64,000 bases of DNA, from contig NZ_JAJITC010000005.1 in the NCBI RefSeq assembly GCF_020881035.1, positions 372,001 through 436,000 on the forward strand, given 5' to 3'. Positions within the stretch are counted from its first letter, which is position 1. The number at the start of each line of letters is the position of its first letter. The DNA is from Paraburkholderia translucens. Its GTDB lineage: Bacteria; Pseudomonadota; Gammaproteobacteria; Burkholderiales; Burkholderiaceae. Made by a program: the position numbers and the translations under genes. Positions 57,349 through 64,000 of the stretch are shown here, in pieces. The notes below the pieces were generated by a model. The model made no database searches. It was not told the origin of the DNA and worked only from the letters and a program-made list of their open reading frames with translations.

Positions 57349-58533
57349 TTATGGCTGATACGACGAATCGACGATCGTCCATAGCGCCGCCTTCGGCTTC
57401 AGGTTTTCATCGAACGGCAACGGCAGATTGTTGCGCGGCACCGGCGTCGACGTCAGCCACGTGTGCTTGTCCGAGTAGCCCCAGAACGTCACCGCCTTGA
57501 TGCTCGGCTCCTGCTCGAACAGAGCGAACACCGCGCGATAACGCTCGGCCTGCGCACGCATGATTTCGTTCGGCACCGGATGGCCGAGGTCCGGCAGACA
57601 TGCGTGCGGATCGTTCCAGCATTCGCCCGAATCGGCATAGAGACTCACGTCGAGCTCGGTCACCTGATTTTCGAGGCCGAGCGCGGCGACGTCGTCGAAC
57701 GCCTGCTTGATGTTCGGCAGCGGCGGCCAGTTCACGCTGATATGCATTTGATGCCCAACCCCGTCGATCGGCACGCCTTGCGCACGTAAGTCGCGGATCA
57801 CCGCGAGCAGCTTCGCGCGCTTGCCGGGATCCTCGGTGTTGTAGTCATTGATGTAGAGCTTCACGTTCGGATCGGCCGCGCGCGCCGCGCGGAAGGCGAT
57901 CGCGATGTAGTCCTTGCCGAGCGCGCGATACCACGGACTGTCTTCGCGGTATACCTGATGCGGATCGTCGCTGATCACTTCGTTGACCACGTCCCACGCA
58001 TAGACCTTGCCGCGAAAGTGTGTGACGACGTCGGTTACATATCGATCGAGCCGCTTTGCGACGATGTCGTGATAGTGCGGGTCTTTCGGATCGCCGGCGA
58101 AGAACCAGGCCGGCGCTTCAGTCCAGTCGCCGGCCTTGAAGTGCCATACGAGCGTGTGGCCGCGCACCGCGATGCCATGCGCCTGAGCAAACGCGACGAT
58201 CTTGTCGGCCGGCGCGAAGTTGTATTGGCCTTGCGCGACGCCGATCGTGCCCGGCTTCATCTTGTTCTCGGCTGTGAGACTCGAAAACTGCGCCGCGATG
58301 AGTGCCGCGTCGGCGGGACTGTCGATCGAATCGGGCTCGATTGCCGCGCCGACCTTGAAGTGCGAGGCCATGACACTGCGCAGTGACGGCAGCGGTTCCA
58401 TGGGGGCGGCTGCGAGCGGCGGGCTGTCTTGAGCGGCCAGCGCCGGGTTGTGCGCGCAGCCCGCGGTCCATGCCAGCGTGCAAACGGCGACGGCTGCGCA
58501 GAGCATGCGCATCGAAGTCCTCAAAGGACGCAT
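57349..58533 (-). CDS. GH10 endo-1,4-beta-xylanase, lipoprotein
   Basis: 394 residues. Lipoprotein signal (AVAVCTLAWTAGC). The GH10 barrel is clear: SLTAENKMKPG, GHTLVWH, the acid/base Glu in YAWDVVNEVI, LYINDYNTE, and the nucleophile Glu in VTELDVSLY, ending with KAVTFWGYSDKHTWL. The enzyme would cut xylan chains at the outer membrane or after export. Strong ribosome-binding site (AAGGAGACAGG). LacI-type operators lie 55 and 182 bases upstream, linking it to the importer and regulator at 61323-64000. Confidence 0.95.
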   Translation of the reverse strand: MRPLRTSMRMLCAAVAVCTLAWTAGCAHNPALAAQDSPPLAAAPMEPLPSLRSVMASHFKVGAAIEPDSIDSPADAALIAAQFSSLTAENKMKPGTIGVAQGQYNFAPADKIVAFAQAHGIAVRGHTLVWHFKAGDWTEAPAWFFAGDPKDPHYHDIVAKRLDRYVTDVVTHFRGKVYAWDVVNEVISDDPHQVYREDSPWYRALGKDYIAIAFRAARAADPNVKLYINDYNTEDPGKRAKLLAVIRDLRAQGVPIDGVGHQMHISVNWPPLPNIKQAFDDVAALGLENQVTELDVSLYADSGECWNDPHACLPDLGHPVPNEIMRAQAERYRAVFALFEQEPSIKAVTFWGYSDKHTWLTSTPVPRNNLPLPFDENLKPKAALWTIVDSSYQP

Positions 58534-58587
58534 TCCTGTCTCCTTGTGATGTGGCGTTCGTTCCGATGGTTCTCTAACTACTTCTAA

Positions 58588-58601
58588 CGTTATCGGTAAC
58601 A
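58588..58601. promoter_or_regulatory. LacI-type palindrome near the xylanase start
   Basis: CGTTATCGGTAACA, 55 bases before the xylanase ATG. Its core GTTA-TCGG-TAAC matches the core of the site upstream of the porin (59799-59814) except at one central base. Form fits a LacI-family operator. Confidence 0.5.
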
Positions 58602-58714
58602 ATCGCGATGTTAGGCAGCGCCTCCCCGAACCCGCTATGGGGGATTTACCTGACGTATCAAAAACAACAATGCGGGATGAATGAACGCCGAGTCGCCCAA
58701 TGGGACCAGGAATT

Positions 58715-58728
58715 TGAAAGCGCTTTCA
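58715..58728. promoter_or_regulatory. LacI-type operator TGAAAGCGCTTTCA (copy 1)
   Basis: Perfect 14-bp palindrome with central CG, 182 bases upstream of the xylanase start. Identical copies are at 61287-61300 and 62437-62450. It conforms to the LacI/GalR family operator pattern (same as the cre consensus). Confidence 0.7.
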
Positions 58729-58821
58729 GGCGGTGGCTGCATCGCACGTTCGCGCCGCAAACTGCGCGAAACGGCGCGCCAGTCAATCAGTCCGACTGGC
58801 GAGACGGAAAACCGGAGCCGT

Positions 58822-59133
58822 TTAATGTGCGTTCAGCGAGCCACCGTCCGGGGAGAGCCGGTTGTCTACCGAAGTGACGCCGGGCACCGACATCGCACTC
58901 TGCTCGGCACGCGCGACATGATCCCGCTCTGGCACCCATCCGACCAGCGTGATATGTCCCGAGTGGGCAAGGACAAATACATGTGACATCCCGACACCGC
59001 TGCGCGCTTCCGCAACACGCACGGCATGCGCGAGTTGTTGGTCGGTGGGCTGCGAATCGCTCTGGGCATGGACCGCCGGCGCGATTGCGGCTGAAGCTAA
59101 TAACACAAGTGCAGAAACAAGGACTGTTTTCAC
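58822..59133 (-). CDS. periplasmic BON-domain protein
   Basis: 103 residues. Signal peptide (VLVSALVLLASAAIAPAVHA) then one BON domain: QQLAHAVRVAEARSGVG, HSGHITLVGWVPERDH, AEQSAMSVPGVTSVDNRL. BON domains bind phospholipid or associate with the outer membrane and are common in envelope-stress proteins. Single gene on the minus strand; its 3' end faces the xylanase control region. Confidence 0.85.
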   Translation of the reverse strand: MKTVLVSALVLLASAAIAPAVHAQSDSQPTDQQLAHAVRVAEARSGVGMSHVFVLAHSGHITLVGWVPERDHVARAEQSAMSVPGVTSVDNRLSPDGGSLNAH

Positions 59134-59968
59134 GATAACTCCTTACGTACCACGGTGCTCCGGCAAACTGCGCCGGCAAATCTTCTTCCGGCCGGACGCC
59201 ATGCGCGGCCGCGGAAGTACATCGGACAAAATCCTCTTCCCATTGGATGCACCGCGCCTGTCGCGGTGGGGCGTCGCGATTTTGTCGCTCGGGGCGACGA
59301 GCGGTCGTGCGCCGTCGCCCGGGGAAAGTCTGCAAGGGCAGCGTGTTCGAGCGGGACGTCGCGCGTGCGGCGTGGCGGAGGAACAGCGGGAGCCGAGGGA
59401 TGGGAGCTGGTTGGAGCGCTCGTGGTGGAGCGCGAAAGCCAGACGGATGCGCTGACAATCCCGCACTCAGCCGGCTACGCAGCTGAGCCCGGCTCGTTGC
59501 CCGGCATCGTATGCATTGATGATAGTCGCAAATTTCTGCCCCTGCCGGGAGCAGAAAGACCGGCGGTCAAGCCCGAACCGGCAGGATGAGCGAAACGAGC
59601 CGTTGCATCTTTGCAACGGCGATGGCGATTTCAGCTTGCATTCGAGCGCGATTTCCGAGCCGGGCAGCCGCTGAGCGACCCGATCGGCGACATTCGCGGG
59701 TTGCGATGGCGCATGAATTCAAACGTATTTCCGGCGCTTATGACCATCAGGTAATGGTCACGAAACGGGGTGCTACTTCGGGATCGGGCGGAGCGCAACT
59801 GTTATCGATAACAGCGTTTTCCCTGAGCCGTTAGTTCGATGCACGGCGCAAGGTCATCCCTATAATCGCCTCGAAATGTGAAGCGAACATTTCAGCAAGT
59901 GGGGAACGCGTGAGAACGCATGCGTCCTGATGGGCTTGGAGACGCCAAAACACATATAGGATATCTAA
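59134..59968. other. porin upstream region
   Basis: About 835 bases without a supportable gene. It contains the BON promoter on the left and the porin promoter on the right, including a 16-bp palindrome at 59799-59814. Several open frames are present but are GC-driven, with no family signal. Confidence 0.5.
59799..59814. promoter_or_regulatory. 16-bp palindrome upstream of the porin
   Basis: CTGTTATCGATAACAG is a perfect palindrome, 155 bases before the porin start. Its core nearly matches the site at 58588-58601. Shape and central CG suit a LacI/GalR-type regulator. Confidence 0.6.
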
Positions 59969-61120
59969 ATGAAAAAGAAGCTTATTGCCCTGTCCGTGAT
60001 GGCAGCCGCAACGACGGTGGCCCATGCGCAGAGCAGCGTCACGCTGTACGGCCGCATTGACAACGGCATTCAGTTTGAAACTGGCCTTCCGGGCGGCCAC
60101 GCATGGTCGGCCCAAAGCGGGGACTGGGGTTGCTCCTGGTTCGGCCTCCAGGGCGCCGAAGATCTGGGCGGCGGCACGAAGTCGATCTTCCAGCTCGAAG
60201 GTCAGCTCAATACGATGACCGGCGCATCGGCGGGTAATCTGTTTGGCCGCCACGCAACGGTCGGGTTCACCAACGACAACTACGGTCTGTTCAAGATTGG
60301 TAACCTCGGTGCGGGCGAACTGTCGCAGGACAGCTGGGGCACCGACCCGCAGTTGATGCAGCGCTACGCGATCTCGACACTGGTGCGCGGCCGTAACTGG
60401 ACCAGCACCAGCAACGGTGCCGAGTACAACTCGCCGGTGCTGTTCGGCGGCCTCGTGTTGAAGGGCCAGTATTCGCTGACCAACAACACAAGCTGGAACT
60501 CGGCGCCGGTCAATGCGCAGGGCGTACACACCGGCCAGGGTCGTACCAACGCAATCGAAGGTATCTACACGTGGGGCAGCGGCGATTTCCGCGTGATCTA
60601 TGACGAAGTGCGCGGCGCCGACGGCACGTTCAACAATGTGTACAGCGCTTCGCGGATGGCCCTCGTCGGCGGCACGTATGTGATCGGACCGGTGAAGCTG
60701 TACGCGGGCTACCAGCACCTGAGCGCGCCTAACGCGACGGACGCTAGCGTGGGCGTAGCCGGCACGCAGCCGCTCGGCGTGAGCGCACCGACCAGCGTGA
60801 ACCACGAATGGTTCGGTGCCGCATGGCAGGTCACGGCGCCGACGGCGTTGACGGCCGCGGTCTATCACGCGAACGCGAACAACGGCAACGGCAACGCGAC
60901 GCTGTTCACGCTCGCCGCGACGTACGCGCTGTCGAAGCGCACGTTCCTGTACACGGAAGCCGGCTACGTGCACAACAGCTCCACGTCGAACATCAACCTG
61001 GGCAACGGCTCGTACGGCAACAATAACTTCAATCCGGTGACGGGTACGTCGTCGAACGGCAACCCGAATTACGGTCATAGCCAGACCGGCGTCTTCGCCG
61101 GGATCATGACCTCGTTCTGA
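59969..61120 (+). CDS. Gram-negative porin (Burkholderia type)
   Basis: 383 residues. Signal peptide (KKLIALSVMAAATTVAHA), first strand QSSVTLYGRIDNGIQF, the typical SRFGLQGAEDLGGG-like segment (here SWFGLQGAEDLGGG), GRHATVGFTNDNYGLFKIGN and a C-terminal Phe (IMTSF) needed for outer-membrane insertion. It would form a trimeric 16-strand pore for small hydrophilic solutes, probably sugars given its neighbours. A Cys near residue 50 (GDWGCSW) is unusual for porins. A terminator follows at 61194. Confidence 0.95.
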   Translation: MKKKLIALSVMAAATTVAHAQSSVTLYGRIDNGIQFETGLPGGHAWSAQSGDWGCSWFGLQGAEDLGGGTKSIFQLEGQLNTMTGASAGNLFGRHATVGFTNDNYGLFKIGNLGAGELSQDSWGTDPQLMQRYAISTLVRGRNWTSTSNGAEYNSPVLFGGLVLKGQYSLTNNTSWNSAPVNAQGVHTGQGRTNAIEGIYTWGSGDFRVIYDEVRGADGTFNNVYSASRMALVGGTYVIGPVKLYAGYQHLSAPNATDASVGVAGTQPLGVSAPTSVNHEWFGAAWQVTAPTALTAAVYHANANNGNGNATLFTLAATYALSKRTFLYTEAGYVHNSSTSNINLGNGSYGNNNFNPVTGTSSNGNPNYGHSQTGVFAGIMTSF

Positions 61121-61193
61121 GTTGAGATTGCCTGATCAGCAATCGTAGTGATCTCTTTGTTTCAAGGACTGTTTAATTCTCTTTCATAGAGAG

Positions 61194-61238
61194 GCCGGTG
61201 CGACGCCTCCTCCACCCTCGTCGCATCGGCTGCTTTTT
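61194..61238 (+). terminator. rho-independent terminator of the porin gene
   Basis: GCCGGTGCGACG and CGTCGCATCGGC pair over 12 positions with one wobble, with a 13-base loop, then TGCTTTTT. It separates the porin from the lacI gene. Confidence 0.8.
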
Positions 61239-61286
61239 CGATTTTCGAATTCATCACCGGATATATCGCGCTTTTTTTTCAACGTT

Positions 61287-61300
61287 TGAAAGCGCTTTCA
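61287..61300. promoter_or_regulatory. LacI-type operator TGAAAGCGCTTTCA (copy 2)
   Basis: Perfect palindrome ending 22 bases before the lacI-type gene, suggesting autorepression. Confidence 0.75.
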
Positions 61301-61322
61301 GGACAGGATTCAGGCAGAAGTC

Positions 61323-62414
61323 ATGACCGACGACGGCTCAATCGACGACCCCGGCGCGCCCACGGTACCTCAAGTACCCACGGCACCCAACGTGACGCTC
61401 GAAGCTATCGCGCGCGCGGCCGGTGTTTCTCCGAGCACCGTATCGCGGATCCTGAACGGTTCGGCGCGCGTGCTTCCCGCCAAGCAGCGGGCAGTGGAAG
61501 AAGCGATCGCGCGCTTCAACTATCGGCCGAACGTGCTCGCGCGCAGCCTCGCGAGCGGGCGGACCCACACGATCGGCGTACTGACACAGGCGGTGTCGAG
61601 CCCGTTTTACGCGGAGTGGTTGCGCGGCATCGAAGAGGCGCTGTCCGAGCCCGGCTTTACGCCCATCTTCGTCAGCAGCCGCTGGAACATCAACGAAGAA
61701 AAGGCGCGCCTCGAGCAGTTCATCGCGCGGCGCGTCGACGGAATCATCCTGCTGCACGCGCAGCTCGATGAACCGAGCTTGACCGACTACGCGCGCCACG
61801 CGCCGATGCTCGTGCTCGGCCGCTCGGTGCAAAACAGCGCGACGCTCGCGGGCCTGCCGATAGACAACATGCAGGGCGCGCGCGACGCGACCCGTCATCT
61901 GATCGAGCAGGGCCATCGCGAGATCGCGTTCATCGCGGGACCCGCCAGTCACGAGGATGCGATCGAGCGCCTATGCGGCTATCGCGTCGCGCTCGAGGAA
62001 GCGGGCATCGGCTTCGATGCCGATCTTGTCGAGCAGGGCGATTACCTCGAAACGGGCGGCGTCGCCGCGATGGAGCGGTTGATGGTGCGCCATCCATCGT
62101 TCAGCGCGGTGTTTTGCGCCAACGATCAGACCGCGTACGGCGCGCGGCTCGCGATGTTCCGCCGCGGCGTGCGGGTGCCGGAGGACGTGTCGCTGGTCGG
62201 CTTCGACGATCTGCCGACTTCGTCCTACATGACCCCGCCTTTGACGACGGTCCGCCAGCCGACCTATGAAATCGGCCGCCTCGCCGCGCAGGGCATCGTG
62301 CAGATGATCCGCAAGCAAACGATCGCGCTCAGTCCGATTCCGCTCACGCTAGTGACGCGTGAAACGACGCGGCGAATCACGTCTCCCGTGAAGCGGGGAG
62401 ATACGCGGACCTAG
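61323..62414 (+). CDS. LacI-family transcriptional regulator
   Basis: 363 residues. Helix-turn-helix VTLEAIARAAGVSPSTVSRILNG, hinge helix NVLARSLASGRT with the minor-groove Leu, and a periplasmic-binding-protein-like sensor domain (HTIGVLTQAVSSPFYAEWLRG to VSLVGFDDLPTSSYMTPPLTTVRQP). It starts with an unusual 20-residue Pro/Asp-rich extension before the HTH. It is flanked by two of the three identical operators, so it most likely controls itself, the ABC importer and the xylanase. The inducer is probably a sugar or oligosaccharide. Confidence 0.94.
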   Translation: MTDDGSIDDPGAPTVPQVPTAPNVTLEAIARAAGVSPSTVSRILNGSARVLPAKQRAVEEAIARFNYRPNVLARSLASGRTHTIGVLTQAVSSPFYAEWLRGIEEALSEPGFTPIFVSSRWNINEEKARLEQFIARRVDGIILLHAQLDEPSLTDYARHAPMLVLGRSVQNSATLAGLPIDNMQGARDATRHLIEQGHREIAFIAGPASHEDAIERLCGYRVALEEAGIGFDADLVEQGDYLETGGVAAMERLMVRHPSFSAVFCANDQTAYGARLAMFRRGVRVPEDVSLVGFDDLPTSSYMTPPLTTVRQPTYEIGRLAAQGIVQMIRKQTIALSPIPLTLVTRETTRRITSPVKRGDTRT

Positions 62415-62436
62415 CGGAAGTTTTTTCGCCTTGGCG

Positions 62437-62450
62437 TGAAAGCGCTTTCA
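62437..62450. promoter_or_regulatory. LacI-type operator TGAAAGCGCTTTCA (copy 3)
   Basis: Perfect palindrome 22 bases after the lacI stop and 112 bases before the sugar-binding protein gene, a good place to control the ABC operon. Confidence 0.75.
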
Positions 62451-62562
62451 GGCATCAGCAGGCAACAAGCAACGCAGCAACAAGCACAACAGGGGAAGTA
62501 GGTCAGCAGCAACCAGGTAGTCATTGAATGCATTTCAAACAGGATTCACAAGGAGACGAGTA

Positions 62563-63810
62563 ATGAAATTCCGTTTTTCAGGCTCTGCCGCCGCCGTTCT
62601 GCTCAGCCTGGCCGCAGTCGGCGCGCATGCCAACACCACGTTGACGGTCGCGGTCTTTCCGAAGCTGGATCAGGAAATCAAGGACGCGCTTCCGGCCTGG
62701 AAGAAGCTGCATCCGGACGTCGATATCAAGGTGTCGTCGCTCGCGATTGGCGATCACCACAACGCGATGACCACCGCGCTCGCGACGAGCTCCAATCTGC
62801 CCGACGTGATGGCGGTCGAGGTCGGCTTTATCGGCCGTTTCGCTGCGGGCGGCGGTCTCGAAGATCTGTCGAAGCCCCCGTACAGCGCGGGCCAGTACAA
62901 GAGCCAGTTCATCAACTACACGTTCGCACAGGCGACCACGCAGGATGGCACGATCGTCGGCATGCCGGCCGATATCGGTCCGGGCACGCTGTTCTATCGC
63001 AAGGACATTCTCGACAAGGCGGGCGTGACCGAAGCGGATCTGACGAAGTCGTGGGACTCGTATCTCGCGGCCGGCCAGAAGATCAAGAAGGCGACGGGCG
63101 CGTACCTGATGGCATCGTCGCGCGATATCGAGGATATCTACATTCGCGCTGACCTGAAGGAAGGCGACGGCGTCTACTTCGACAAGGCCGGCAATCCGGT
63201 GGTCACGTCGCCGCGCTTCGTCAAGGCGTTCGAACTCGCGAAGAAGGCACGCGATCTCGGTCTCGACGCGAAGATCTCGCCGTGGACGAACGAATGGGCC
63301 GAGAGCTTCAAGCGCGGCACCGTCTCGACGCAGATGATGGGCGCGTGGCTCGGCGGCCACCTGTCGTCGTGGATCGCACCGGACACGAAGGGTCTGTGGC
63401 GCGCGACCAATCTGCCGAACAACGCATACGCATCGTTCGGCGGCACGTTCTACTCGATTCCGGCGAAGGCGACGCAAAAGGCGATGTCGTGGGAATTCAT
63501 CAAGTTCCTGACGACGCGCCAGGATACGCAGCTTGCTTCGTTCCGTTCGATCGATGCGTTCCCGGCGCTGCTCGCCGCGCAGAACGATTCGTTCTTCGCG
63601 GAGCCGGTCGCGTTCCTCGGCAACGAGAAGGCGCGTCTGATCTGGCGTGATGCGGCCTCGCACATCCCGGCGATCCAGCGCAGCAAGTACGACCAGGTGG
63701 CCGAAGAAGCGGTCCACTCGGCGCTCGACAAGGTCGTCGATGACGGCGTGGACGTGCACACCGCGTTGCAGGAAGCACAGGACCAGATCGCGCATCGCGT
63801 TCGCCGTTAA
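62563..63810 (+). CDS. ABC transporter sugar-binding protein
   Basis: 415 residues. Signal peptide (AAAVLLSLAAVGAHA), then TLTVAVFPKLDQEIKDALPAW, LPDVMAVEVGFIGRFAAGGGLEDLSKPP and GTIVGMPADIGPGTLFYRKDI, the usual extracellular solute-binding protein family 1 pattern for sugars. Ribosome-binding site AAGGAGACGAG. It is followed by a perfect hairpin and then the permease gene; the arrangement is the common binding protein-permease-permease-ATPase order, though only the first gene is complete here. Confidence 0.93.
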   Translation: MKFRFSGSAAAVLLSLAAVGAHANTTLTVAVFPKLDQEIKDALPAWKKLHPDVDIKVSSLAIGDHHNAMTTALATSSNLPDVMAVEVGFIGRFAAGGGLEDLSKPPYSAGQYKSQFINYTFAQATTQDGTIVGMPADIGPGTLFYRKDILDKAGVTEADLTKSWDSYLAAGQKIKKATGAYLMASSRDIEDIYIRADLKEGDGVYFDKAGNPVVTSPRFVKAFELAKKARDLGLDAKISPWTNEWAESFKRGTVSTQMMGAWLGGHLSSWIAPDTKGLWRATNLPNNAYASFGGTFYSIPAKATQKAMSWEFIKFLTTRQDTQLASFRSIDAFPALLAAQNDSFFAEPVAFLGNEKARLIWRDAASHIPAIQRSKYDQVAEEAVHSALDKVVDDGVDVHTALQEAQDQIAHRVRR

Positions 63811-63826
63811 GCGTTGTTGATGAAAG

Positions 63827-63851
63827 GTCGCGGCACGCTGCGTGCCGCGAC
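63827..63851 (+). promoter_or_regulatory. intergenic hairpin in the ABC operon
   Basis: GTCGCGGCACG and CGTGCCGCGAC form a perfect 11-bp stem with a 3-base loop, 16 bases after the binding-protein stop, with no T-tract. A second small stem (GACAC/GTGTC) follows at 63849-63863. Such stems between binding-protein and permease genes usually raise the binding protein level relative to the membrane genes by protecting mRNA. Confidence 0.6.
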
Positions 63852-63928
63852 ACGAAGTGTGTCGCAGGGTGCTGCAAACAGCGCGGCCGGACTCCCACCC
63901 GGCCACGCCCGACTGGACGGAACTATTG

Positions 63929-64000
63929 ATGAACACTCCACTGCCCACGACCGAAGATATCGCCCGCGATGCGCAAGCGAGCGACGCGCTGAACTCCACC
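63929..64000 (+). CDS. probable ABC sugar permease, N-terminal fragment
   Basis: Frame opens at ATG 63929 and runs to the window end (24 codons, MNTPLPTTEDIARDAQASDA...). No domain is reached; the call rests only on position after a sugar-binding protein gene and the polar N-terminal segment common in such permeases. Confidence 0.5.
   Translation, partial: MNTPLPTTEDIARDAQASDALNST

Noticed and set aside
58608-58877. 89-codon plus-strand frame
   Set aside because: It spans the xylanase upstream region, contains the LacI operator and has no family pattern or ribosome-binding site.
59831-61078. 415-codon minus-strand frame
   Set aside because: Antisense of the porin gene and composed of R/V-rich sequence without domain features.
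62578-63999. 473-codon minus-strand frame
   Set aside because: Antisense of the sugar-binding protein gene, Arg-rich and without protein-like patterns.

Overview
The window looks like a piece of a secondary replicon (chromid or megaplasmid) of a Burkholderiaceae bacterium, most likely Paraburkholderia or a close relative. The evidence is high GC, the family flavour of the porin, type VI secretion (T6SS), arginine and sugar genes, and an iteron-type replication origin with its own parAB, initiator gene and candidate parS sites. The genus is inferred from gene content; no marker gene is present.

Layout. (1) 1-30768: a large T6SS locus that also contains a chaperone-usher fimbria. The plus strand carries tssF (cut by the window edge), tssG, tssA, a two-domain fimbrial tip adhesin and a GT60-like glycosyltransferase. 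The minus strand, read right to left, carries an RcsB-like regulator, major pilin, chaperone, usher, second pilin, a short DotU/TssL-like protein, an OmpA-domain protein, tssB, tssC, hcp, tssJ, tssK, tssL, tssM, vgrG, PAAR and rhs. tssE and tssH (clpV) are not in the window and probably lie to the left. (2) 31535-34467: two tandem ArcD-like basic amino acid antiporters. (3) 34468-37937: about 3.4 kb with no intact gene, one decayed ORF, a long perfect hairpin and two copies of a palindrome that is probably parS. (4) 37938-42577: parB, parA, an array of about 15 iterons in two orientations, and a Rep_3-type initiator. (5) 42682-48205: GntP-type permease, patatin phospholipase, GFA-family protein, a possible 40-residue exported peptide and an OmpR/EnvZ-type two-component pair. 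(6) 48639-51367: arcD-arcA (arginine deiminase pathway, without arcB or arcC) behind an FNR/Anr-like site. (7) 51719-57291: RcnB-like protein, a HipBA toxin-antitoxin pair, two small envelope proteins and a membrane-anchored alpha/beta hydrolase. (8) 57349-64000: GH10 xylanase lipoprotein, BON-domain protein, porin, LacI-type regulator, sugar-binding protein and the first codons of an ABC permease, linked by repeated LacI-type operators.

How the parts may work together. The T6SS genes encode membrane complex (JLM), baseplate (K, F, G), sheath (B, C), tube (Hcp), cap/assembly factor (A) and a VgrG-PAAR-Rhs spike. The most unusual feature is the interleaving with fimbrial genes: the pilin-chaperone-usher operon runs with short gaps into a second DotU/OmpA-like pair, while the adhesin that should cap the fimbria lies 20 kb away behind tssA. 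In the last region, three perfect copies of TGAAAGCGCTTTCA lie upstream of the xylanase, the lacI gene and the ABC importer, suggesting a small regulon for plant cell-wall oligosaccharides.
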